From Thermoanaerobaculum sp964488355 (lineage in GTDB: Bacteria > Acidobacteriota > Thermoanaerobaculia > Thermoanaerobaculales > Thermoanaerobaculaceae), in NCBI GenBank assembly GCA_964488355.1, contig CAZAUJ010000015.1, positions 1-64,000 of the forward strand: 64,000 bases of DNA. The letters run 5' to 3'. Made by a program: the position numbers and the translations under genes. The notes beneath the pieces are model-generated. The model searched no databases. It saw only the letters and a program-made list of their open reading frames with translations, and had not been told where the DNA came from. Below are positions 49,504-56,356 of the stretch, piece after piece. Each line of letters starts with the position of its first letter. Position 1 is the first letter of the stretch.

Positions 49504-51138
49504 ATGAGGAAAGCCTTTGTCTTGTTGCTCTTGGCCATACCAGCGGCCGCTCAAACCCGCCCGCCGGAGGGCAGCGGCGACGGCTGGTATCAAGCCTACA
49601 GCTCCGGTACCCCCTTTTGCACTTTCCAGTTCCTGGACATTGCCACCAGCGGCACGGCGGTGAACTTTGTCGCCCCCTACGCGGCTGCGGGGGATCCGCC
49701 CGCCCAAGACGATGGCGGGGCGGTGGTGAGCTTGCCTTGGCCTTTCCCCTTTTACGGCCAAGCCCGCCCTGCGGTGGTGCTTTCCCCAAACGGCTACCTG
49801 GCCTTTGCCCAGGCACCAGAGGAGGAGGACGGCCGCGATTTTTCCCCCGACCAGCAGCTGCCCTCGGCGCCCAGCGCTTACTTTCCCTCCGGCTCCCCCC
49901 ACTTCGGCGCGGGCCCGCGCCTTTACCCCTGGCACCAGGACCTAGACGCCAGCGGCGGTGTGGTGCTGTGGCAGGCCTTCGACCCCTGTCCCCGTCTTTC
50001 CGAGGCCCTGGGCACCGAACCCTGTACGGTGGTGCAGTGGGACGGGTTGACCCCCGCCACGGGCGGGACCCCCTTGCGCTTCCAAGCGGTGCTTTATCAC
50101 CACACGGGCCAGGTGGCCTTTCAGTACGCTGCCGTCAACGACCAACCGGTGACCATCGGTTGGCAAGGAGACGGCGCCCAGCGTGGGTTTGCCTGGAGCC
50201 GCCGGGAAAGCGGACGGGTGGCCGCCAGCAGCAGCTTGTGTCTCTTTTCCTCCACCTATCCGCCGGGGGGTCCTCGTGCTGACCTGGAAAGCTTTTTGGC
50301 CGCCGACGCCCCGGACCCCTTGGACACCAACCCCTTTGTGGCTGAGCTGGCCGTGGCAAACGGGGGGCCCTCGCCGGCAGAAGGGGTAGTGGGCAGGCTG
50401 GAGCTGCCTGCGGGGCTGGCTTTGCTTGCCGACCCCTGCGGTGCGGCCAGCGGCTGGAACGTGGGCACCCTCTCGCCTGAAGCCATGCCCACCTGCACCG
50501 TTACGCTGCAAGCTGACGGCAGCTTTGCCGGGGGTGAGCTGCGCTTTAGCGTGGGCGCCTCCACAACCGACCCCGAGCCCGCCAACAACGTAGCCGTGCA
50601 GCTGCTCAACGCCGCCGATGACGGGGACGGGGTGGCGCCGGCGATGGAGGACAGCTACCCGGGCGGTGACGGCTGGCCCGCCTTTGCCAAGGGGGACGGC
50701 AACGGCGACGGCATCCCCGACCGGCAACAGGCCACCGTGGCTACCCTGCCTTTGGCTTCAGGAAAAGGCTGGGTAACGGTGGAGGTCATGGGCTGCTCGG
50801 CCCTCCAGCAGGTGGGCACCCTCACCGAGGCCGCCAGCGGCACTCCCGACCCGGCCTACGATTTTCCTAGGGGGCTGGTGCGCTTCGTCCTGCCCTGCCC
50901 GGCAGCCACCGTCAAGCTCCTCTACCACCTGGCCGGTGTGCCCTCGCCCACCTACCGTGCCTTGGACGCTTTCGGCCGCTGGAAGACACTGGCAGCTACC
51001 CGCGTGCGCGACCGCGGTGTGTGGGGCTACGTGCTGTCGCTGCAGGAAGGCCAGGTGGGGGACAGCCAGCGGGGGGATGGTACCGTGAGCCACCTGGGTG
51101 GGCCGGCTCAGCCGACGGCCAAACCGGGCCGGCGCTAG
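49504..51138 (+). CDS. Secreted protein with choice-of-anchor-U-type C-terminus
   Basis: 544 aa, signal peptide residues 1-17 (FVLLLLAIPAAAQ). N-terminal beta-rich half with VVSLPWPFPFYG and LSPNGYLAF, typical of nidogen-like or choice-of-anchor modules; a middle DUF11/CARDB-like stretch (DPLDTNPFVAELAVANGGPS); a calcium-loop region KGDGNGDGIPDRQQ; then a C-terminal domain (about 415-530) like the choice-of-anchor U family. Likely surface displayed; no catalytic motif seen. TGAGGTG precedes ATG 49504, 8 nt after the P-domain gene. Its stop overlaps the convergent small gene by 4 bp. Confidence 0.7.
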   Translation: MRKAFVLLLLAIPAAAQTRPPEGSGDGWYQAYSSGTPFCTFQFLDIATSGTAVNFVAPYAAAGDPPAQDDGGAVVSLPWPFPFYGQARPAVVLSPNGYLAFAQAPEEEDGRDFSPDQQLPSAPSAYFPSGSPHFGAGPRLYPWHQDLDASGGVVLWQAFDPCPRLSEALGTEPCTVVQWDGLTPATGGTPLRFQAVLYHHTGQVAFQYAAVNDQPVTIGWQGDGAQRGFAWSRRESGRVAASSSLCLFSSTYPPGGPRADLESFLAADAPDPLDTNPFVAELAVANGGPSPAEGVVGRLELPAGLALLADPCGAASGWNVGTLSPEAMPTCTVTLQADGSFAGGELRFSVGASTTDPEPANNVAVQLLNAADDGDGVAPAMEDSYPGGDGWPAFAKGDGNGDGIPDRQQATVATLPLASGKGWVTVEVMGCSALQQVGTLTEAASGTPDPAYDFPRGLVRFVLPCPAATVKLLYHLAGVPSPTYRALDAFGRWKTLAATRVRDRGVWGYVLSLQEGQVGDSQRGDGTVSHLGGPAQPTAKPGRR

Positions 51139-51422
51139 AAGCAAGCCACCAGGTTTCCCTCCTGATAGCTAGGAGCCTGCAAAGGCACGGATGGTGGAGC
51201 AGCCTGTCCTTGGGGAACAGGGGCCGGGGCTTGCAGGTACCTTTGCGACGCAGGCGGCAGCTGGGAGAAAAGGTGCGGCAGATCCACCAGCCGCACCGGC
51301 CCCATGCTGGTTGGCAGGGCGGGTAAGCCGGTGATGGTGAAGGAAACGCTGGTTTGCTCGGCCCAAACCCCTCCCGCCACCAGCAACCCCGCCACCACCA
51401 AGGCCAAGATCCAGCGCCTCAT
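51135..51422 (-). CDS. Small secreted protein of unknown function
   Basis: 95 aa, ATG 51422 with GGAGGTG upstream. Signal peptide (residues 1-22, ILALVVAGLLVAGGVWA), then a ~70-residue mature part rich in Pro, Ala and Gln with a single Cys near the C-terminus (LVACF). Not recognised. It lies downstream of the usher gene on the same strand but has a separate promoter with a tandem repeat upstream, so a link to the pilus is only possible. Confidence 0.6.
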   Translation of the reverse strand: MRRWILALVVAGLLVAGGVWAEQTSVSFTITGLPALPTSMGPVRLVDLPHLFSQLPPASQRYLQAPAPVPQGQAAPPSVPLQAPSYQEGNLVACF

Positions 51423-51467
51423 CGTCCACCTCCGGCACCGGACAGGTGCAGGGGGTGTGCCAGAGGC

Positions 51468-51496
51468 GGTATAAAAAGCAAGTACTTGTTTTACAA
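51468..51496 (-). promoter_or_regulatory. Promoter of the small secreted gene
   Basis: Minus strand TTGTAA (51491-51496), 17-nt spacer, TATACC (51468-51473); start near 51461, ~40-nt leader with SD. AT-rich compared with surroundings. Confidence 0.6.
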
Positions 51497-51506
51497 CAAC
51501 GTATTC

Positions 51507-51526
51507 TTGAAGCAGCTTGAATCAGC
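51507..51526 (-). promoter_or_regulatory. Tandem 10-bp repeat upstream of the small secreted gene promoter
   Basis: Minus strand GCTGATTCAA GCTGCTTCAA: two copies (9 of 10 identical) one helical turn apart, starting 10 bp upstream of the -35. Direct repeats at this place resemble activator sites of OmpR/PhoB-type regulators. Confidence 0.45.
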
Positions 51527-51539
51527 ATCGCACCTTGTA

Positions 51540-51559
51540 TTCGGTTTTGGAACACTGGG
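51540..51559. repeat. 20-bp direct repeat, copy A
   Basis: TTCGGTTTTGGAACACTGGG; 18 of 20 bases match copy B at 51691-51710. Copies are 151 bp apart and flank an otherwise gene-free stretch (51423-51705). Confidence 0.6.
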
Positions 51560-51690
51560 AGGTTGCCCAACAGCCCTCCCTGCCGTGGGTTTGCAGGGCT
51601 AGTAGCGAAAGTTTCGTCCTGCAAGGCCAGGGCACCAGCACGGCTGCCAGCCCCAGGCCAGCTCAGCCGCTCCCCAAGATGTTTTCCCTG

Positions 51691-51710
51691 TTCGGTTTTC
51701 GAACACTAGG
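51691..51710. repeat. 20-bp direct repeat, copy B (spans the usher stop codon)
   Basis: TTCGGTTTTCGAACACTAGG; on the minus strand TGTTCG-AAAAC-CGAACA can form a 6-bp hairpin immediately after the usher TAG. There is no T-run, so termination is doubtful. Confidence 0.55.
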
Positions 51711-54174
51711 GGAGCTGCAAATCCTGGCCAAAGAGGAACTCGCTCAGCACCACCTCTCGCTCGGCCAGGACCTGCCCTTGAGCCCCCAGAAGCTGTACCC
51801 GGTAGCGGCCGGCGGGGATTTGGTCGAAGCGGTAGTAGCCAAAGGCATCGGTCAGGCCGTTGGCCACTGGCTGCCCCCACTCGTCCACCAGCGCCACAGG
51901 CACCTCGGCCAAACCCTGCCCGCTGGCATCCACCACCTGCCCGGCCAAGCCGAAGCGCTCGTCCAGCAGGAAGTCCACCCGGGTGGTGAGGCCCGCCTCC
52001 ACCTCCACCACCGCCCGCCCACGCTGCACGCTCAGCTCCAGAGGCAGCCTTTCCGCATCCAAGACCACCTCGTAAACCCCCGGCGGGACGCTGCCGACGA
52101 AAAACCGGCCGCTGGCGTCGGTGAGCGCCCCACCCACACCCACCACCATCACCCGCGCCCCGGCCAGGCTGTGTCGGCCCTGGCCACCCAAAAGCACCAA
52201 CCGCCCGGCGACCGCTCCCGTGTGTTGTTGCACCGGCCAATGCCCGCTGGGAGCGAAAAGTCCCGAAGCGTAGGAGTAGTCGGCGGTGAGGGAAAGGTAA
52301 AGGCGCGGGCGCAGCCCCTGGCCAGGGAGCAGGCGGCTTGAAACCCCCTGATACTCTGCCCGCAGCCAAAGCCCGCCAACGCGAGCGGAGAGCTCAGCGT
52401 AGGGTGCGGTGCGCCCACCGCTGTGGCTCACCCCCAAGCGAGCTGCCGGCGACCACCAACCACCGGCGCGCCAGCCCACCGTGGCGGTGAGGCGCGAGGG
52501 CACCCCCCCTCCCCGCTCCCAGGTGGCGCGCACCTGCCAGCGCCGGTCACCCAGGTCATAGGTCAGGTCGTGGGTTTGGGTGGAGGCAACGCCCGCCGAA
52601 TAGCGCAGGCGGGGCGTGGGCGAAGCCATCAGCACGCCCCAAAGCTCCCCTTGCTGGTCGGGAAAAACCCGCAGGAAGAGCCATCGCTTGAGGGAAAGCC
52701 CTAGGGTGGGGCGCAGCCAACGGTACCTCTGCCCCCCCTGGGATACATCCCTAGCCCAAAGGCCCACTTCCAAGGCCGAGCCAAAAAAGCGGCGCAGCTC
52801 AAGAGAGCGGTCATGGCGGGCCAACCGCTGGCCGCCAAAGGCAAATCCCTGCGATTGGGAAAGCCAACGGAAGTTGAACTCCACGGAAGAGCCCACCCCT
52901 TGGCTTTCCACCAGAAAGGCCCGGCCACCGCGCGAGGCAGCTGCCTCCCCAGCCACCCACCACCAGGGCGCCGGTGCCGCCGCCACACCCACGCCGGCCT
53001 GCCAATCCTTCCCCAGGGCCTGCACTAGGACCTCAGCGGTCGCCTCGCGGCCTAGGGCCCGCCGTGCGGCGTAAAATCCCGCCGACTCCCGCTGCTGGCT
53101 TTCTCCCAGCAGCTTTCGGCCAAAAAACCCTCCCCAGCCCAAGCCTGCCACCTGCACCCAGCGACCCTCGGGCAGGAGCTGAAAGGCTCCCGAGACCACT
53201 TCGCGGTGTGCCTCCTGAGGTACCAGCAGGTTGTGGCGGTCGAAGATCTCCACCTCCACCACTATGGCCCCTCGCCCGGCCACCGGCACATCGAGAAACT
53301 CGTAGCGGCCAGAGAGGCCTACCAGCTGGCTGGCCACCACCACGCCGTCCACTTTGAGCCGCACCAGCGAACCCGGGGGCGCAGGCCCGCGAAAGGTGCG
53401 CAGCGCCCCCTGCCAAGGTACGGACCCGCCCCAAAACCCTTGGCGGGCCGGCAAATCCTCGTTGCTCCAGGCTAGTTGCGCGCCAACAAGATCGTAGCCG
53501 GAAAGCAGTGGGGACAGCTGGGTAAAGGAGCGCCCCAAGGCCAGGGCAGAGTGCGACCAGATCCGCTGCCAAAAAAACTCCCGCACCTGCGCGTCCTCTT
53601 GGTTGGGTCGGTCCACCAGCAGCCGCCACTTTCCAGCGGCGGCGCGACCCGCCAACGTCAGGCTGCCCACATAGGAGGTGGCCTCGCCCTCCCGCGCCAG
53701 CCAGGCATCGGCCCGCACCTGGCCCACGCCCCAGGCAGGAGGCTGGATCTCCGGCAGCAAAGCCCGCGCAGGCGCGGCAGGGGCCAAGCTCCACGGCAGG
53801 TCCAGGGTCAGGGCTACCTCCTGGGCATCGAAGAGGAACTCCACCCCCAGGCGGATGCGTGCCAACGGCGGGCACAGGTACTCGGCCTCCTCTACCTGCA
53901 GCAGCTCCTCGGGCGCAAAGGTGGTCTGGCCGAGAGGCGTGACAAGCGTGCGGCTTTCCCGCTGCCATTGGGCCGCCGCCAGGCGCGCGAAGTCCTCCAC
54001 CAGCAGGCACACACCTTGCCCGGTGGCCAAAGCCTCCACCACCCCCACCTCCCGCCCTGCCACCTTCACACCCACCATCAGGGAGGCGCGGCCGCCCACC
54101 GCTGGCCCCCAAACGGGGGCATCGGCGGCTACGCGCGCAGCTACCAATAGGGAGCAGAGCGCAAAACGCACCAT
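51706..54174 (-). CDS. Chaperone-usher pilus outer-membrane usher
   Basis: 822 aa, ATG 54174, 1 nt after the chaperone stop. Signal peptide, an N-terminal usher domain, a long beta-barrel region with alternating aromatic strands (WGGFFGRKLLGE, SVEFNFRWLSQSQGF), a plug-like segment near residues 270-330 (GSLVRLKVDGVVVASQ), and a C-terminal pair of carboxypeptidase-regulatory-like beta domains (GALTDASGRFFVGSVPPGVYEVVLD; GLTDAFGYYRFDQIPAGRYRVQL). It belongs with FimD/PapC or CS1-type ushers and would secrete and polymerise subunits delivered by the chaperone. Sequence divergence from enterobacterial ushers is high, so the assignment rests on domain layout and neighbours. Confidence 0.75.
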   Translation of the reverse strand: MVRFALCSLLVAARVAADAPVWGPAVGGRASLMVGVKVAGREVGVVEALATGQGVCLLVEDFARLAAAQWQRESRTLVTPLGQTTFAPEELLQVEEAEYLCPPLARIRLGVEFLFDAQEVALTLDLPWSLAPAAPARALLPEIQPPAWGVGQVRADAWLAREGEATSYVGSLTLAGRAAAGKWRLLVDRPNQEDAQVREFFWQRIWSHSALALGRSFTQLSPLLSGYDLVGAQLAWSNEDLPARQGFWGGSVPWQGALRTFRGPAPPGSLVRLKVDGVVVASQLVGLSGRYEFLDVPVAGRGAIVVEVEIFDRHNLLVPQEAHREVVSGAFQLLPEGRWVQVAGLGWGGFFGRKLLGESQQRESAGFYAARRALGREATAEVLVQALGKDWQAGVGVAAAPAPWWWVAGEAAASRGGRAFLVESQGVGSSVEFNFRWLSQSQGFAFGGQRLARHDRSLELRRFFGSALEVGLWARDVSQGGQRYRWLRPTLGLSLKRWLFLRVFPDQQGELWGVLMASPTPRLRYSAGVASTQTHDLTYDLGDRRWQVRATWERGGGVPSRLTATVGWRAGGWWSPAARLGVSHSGGRTAPYAELSARVGGLWLRAEYQGVSSRLLPGQGLRPRLYLSLTADYSYASGLFAPSGHWPVQQHTGAVAGRLVLLGGQGRHSLAGARVMVVGVGGALTDASGRFFVGSVPPGVYEVVLDAERLPLELSVQRGRAVVEVEAGLTTRVDFLLDERFGLAGQVVDASGQGLAEVPVALVDEWGQPVANGLTDAFGYYRFDQIPAGRYRVQLLGAQGQVLAEREVVLSEFLFGQDLQLP

Positions 54175-54175
54175 G

Positions 54176-54994
54176 TCACTGGGCCGGCACCGTCAGGGGC
54201 ACAGCCCAGGAGAGGCTTTCCCCTTCCACCCGACCAAAGAGCTCCACCACGTACTCACCTGCCGACACCGATCCCAAGGGAAAGCGCAGGGTGCGGCGCG
54301 TGCTGGGCAGCACCGGGATATCGGGCACCACCCCGGCCAGGGTCGCCCCGTCCGGTACCTTGACCGGCCCTCCCGGCACCTCCTGCACCGTGGCCGTCCC
54401 CGGCTGGCCAGGAAAAGAAGCCGCTGGCCAAACCACGTACCAAGCTGCGGGCCGCACATGGGCGTTGCCCCTGCTTTCCACATCCAAGGCAGCCCAAAGC
54501 TGCCCTGCCAGGAAGCGGAAGTCCACGCAGTGCACCACCGCCTGGCGGCTCACGGGTGGCACGTTCACGTACACCCCTACCCCTACCCGTGCCAAGTTGA
54601 GCGTGGCGAAGGGCCGATCCTGGGGCGGCTGCTCCTCCAGGAAAATCATGGCACGGTGCTCCCCCGGCTCAGGCTTGACCCGCGGGCGCACGCCAAAGCG
54701 CACGGTTTGGCTCTTGCCGGGCTCCAGCTCGAAGGAAAGCGGCGTAACCACCAGCCACTGGTCGGCGGACTGGGGATTGGGAGGCAATAGCTGCAGGCGG
54801 TTGTCCTCGTCCAGGCCAAAATGCGCCACCGAAACCTTGAGGGACACAGGCGCCTCCCCCAGGTTGACCACTTTCAAAGACTCGGAAACGCTGGCGCCCG
54901 TGAGCTCAATGTCGAAGCGCGGGGGCGAGACGGCAATGCCACCAGCAAAGGCGCAGCCGGCTACCAGCCAAGTTAGCAGCCAGCGGCCCGCCAC
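54176..54994 (-). CDS. Pilus-assembly periplasmic chaperone (PapD-like)
   Basis: 272 aa from GTG 54994, directly after GGGGAGGTAAC. Signal peptide, then an Ig-like domain with AVSPPRFDIELTGASVSESL and VVNLGEAPVSLKVSV, the conserved PapD-type core and the TVRFGVRPRVKPEPGEHRA segment that carries the basic cleft residues for subunit capture, and a second beta domain. It donates a strand to subunits before transfer to the usher, encoded 1 nt downstream. Longer than classical chaperones (~230 aa), like those of archaic or alternate systems. Confidence 0.8.
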   Translation of the reverse strand: MAGRWLLTWLVAGCAFAGGIAVSPPRFDIELTGASVSESLKVVNLGEAPVSLKVSVAHFGLDEDNRLQLLPPNPQSADQWLVVTPLSFELEPGKSQTVRFGVRPRVKPEPGEHRAMIFLEEQPPQDRPFATLNLARVGVGVYVNVPPVSRQAVVHCVDFRFLAGQLWAALDVESRGNAHVRPAAWYVVWPAASFPGQPGTATVQEVPGGPVKVPDGATLAGVVPDIPVLPSTRRTLRFPLGSVSAGEYVVELFGRVEGESLSWAVPLTVPAQ

Positions 54995-54995
54995 G

Positions 54996-55424
54996 TTACC
55001 TCCCCACCACCCACACTTCCAGCGTGCCGGCAAAGCTTCCGGCTGAAGCCTGACTCACGTCCAGGTGCAGCAGCACGTCAGCCTCGTACACCTCCCCATC
55101 GGGGGTGGAGGCCACCCAGCGCAAGGGCAGGAGCGTGCCCCTCGCCACCAGGGGCTTGGCGCTCTGGGGCGAGCGTAGCTGGCCCTTGTTTCCCAGGCGT
55201 ACCTCCAGGGAAGGCAGGGGCTCGCCCCTGGGCACGATCAGGCGAAAGGCCCGAGGCAGTCGGCGCACCACCACGGGCTGGAAGGAAGGCCCCACGCCGT
55301 CCCAGCTCACCGCCGTCCCGGGAGCCAGCTCCTCCAGCGCCACCGGCTCCAGGGACAGCTCCCCCGGCAGCTCCAGCCGCACGGGCCCGACCGCCACCAC
55401 CCCAACCAGCAAAAGGCTCAGCAT
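54996..55424 (-). CDS. Putative minor pilin/accessory subunit of the chaperone-usher operon
   Basis: 142 aa, ATG 55424. Signal peptide (residues 1-15, LSLLLVGVVAVGP), cysteine-free, all-beta sequence ending in ASAGSFAGTLEVWVVGR, which resembles the pattern (G-x-Y/F-x-x-T-x-x-V-x-V) at the end of usher-assembled subunits. It lies between the major pilin and the chaperone genes, 1 nt from the latter. A minor subunit, tip adhesin or initiator is inferred. Expression must pass the terminator at 55445-55470, as no other promoter is clear. Confidence 0.6.
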   Translation of the reverse strand: MLSLLLVGVVAVGPVRLELPGELSLEPVALEELAPGTAVSWDGVGPSFQPVVVRRLPRAFRLIVPRGEPLPSLEVRLGNKGQLRSPQSAKPLVARGTLLPLRWVASTPDGEVYEADVLLHLDVSQASAGSFAGTLEVWVVGR

Positions 55425-55444
55425 GCGCTTACGTTGGCCGATGG

Positions 55445-55470
55445 AAAAACGGGGGGCCAAGCCCCCCGTT
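55445..55470 (-). terminator. Intrinsic terminator/attenuator between pilin and assembly genes
   Basis: Minus strand: AACGGGGGGC, loop TTG, GCCCCCCGTT, then T-run (five T in all, partly in the stem). A 10-bp GC-rich stem inside the operon just after the pilin gene would reduce expression of the downstream minor subunit, chaperone and usher genes. Confidence 0.9.
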
Positions 55471-55496
55471 CCCATCAGCCTCCAAGAAGAACCCCC

Positions 55497-56105
55497 TCAG
55501 TAGAAGGCCACCGTGGTTTGCACCACGCCATCGCCGAAGGTGGCCGAGGTGTTCGGCGGAATCAGGGCAGCGGCGGAAAAGTCCAAATCAAAACGCACGT
55601 CACCCTTGTGGACCGTGCCCAGGCCACCCGGGTTTGGCTGCTGCACGGTCGCTGCCCAGGTACCGGAGTCGTTGAGCTCGGTTTCCACGTTGCTCATCAC
55701 GATGTTGCCACTGCCGGTGGTGCCATCACCCTGAAGCGTGGAGTCGGTAATGCTCACGGTCACCTGGAACTGGTAGTTGGCGCGCACCTGGTAGAAGTTG
55801 TTGATGGTGGTCAGCACGTTGGTGGAGAAGGGCGTTGCCGGAGTGGTGGCATCTCCTTCCAGCGTACCCGGGGCCGCGGTAAAGGTGCTGATGGTGGTGG
55901 TGCCGGTGTTCACCGCGTTGGATCCGGCAAAGGCGGTAGCCAGGTCGCTGGCCGAAGGCTGCAAGGTGATGGCCGAACGGTAGTAGAGAATGGCTATGCG
56001 CGGGTAAACCACGTAAATGCTGGTGTTCCCCGTCGCCTGGGCAAAGGCCAACGGCGTCACCACCGTCGCCAAAACCGCTGCCAGTAAAAGTGCCTTTTTC
56101 ATCAT
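55497..56105 (-). CDS. Putative major pilin subunit of the chaperone-usher operon
   Basis: 202 aa from ATG 56105, preceded by AAAGGAGGACGAG. Signal peptide (residues 1-23, LLLAAVLATVVTPLAFAQ), mature part beta-rich, Thr/Ser/Asn-rich and free of cysteine, with the terminal pattern DGVVQTTVAFY expected for a usher-assembled subunit. The absence of Cys separates it from spore-coat-U and type-1 pilins, which hold a disulfide. Strong promoter, strong SD and a terminator directly after it suggest it is the most expressed gene of the operon. No close homologue is recognised by eye. Confidence 0.65.
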   Translation of the reverse strand: MMKKALLLAAVLATVVTPLAFAQATGNTSIYVVYPRIAILYYRSAITLQPSASDLATAFAGSNAVNTGTTTISTFTAAPGTLEGDATTPATPFSTNVLTTINNFYQVRANYQFQVTVSITDSTLQGDGTTGSGNIVMSNVETELNDSGTWAATVQQPNPGGLGTVHKGDVRFDLDFSAAALIPPNTSATFGDGVVQTTVAFY

Positions 56106-56144
56106 CTCGTCCTCCTTTTGCCCGCGCGCGGCGAGCTTGGTTAA

Positions 56145-56173
56145 ACTATAAACTCTTCGGTCGCCTTTAGCAA
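56145..56173 (-). promoter_or_regulatory. Promoter of the chaperone-usher operon
   Basis: Minus strand TTGCTA (56168-56173), 17-nt spacer, TATAGT (56145-56150). Start near 56138, ~33-nt leader with AAAGGAGG. The rest of 56174-56356 shows no gene. Confidence 0.75.
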
Positions 56174-56356
56174 CCGGCCCGCCGCCTCGGCAGGCAAATA
56201 CTTTTCTAGCAAGCCCCATGCCAGTCGGCGGGCAACGAGGGAACCTGCGAAACGGCCCATTGCGAGAAGACGCTTTTCGAGACACTAGCCGCGAGGGAAA
56301 AATCGGGTTCTACCCTAGCGTCACTGTCCAAGCATTAGATGAACAAACACGTCACC

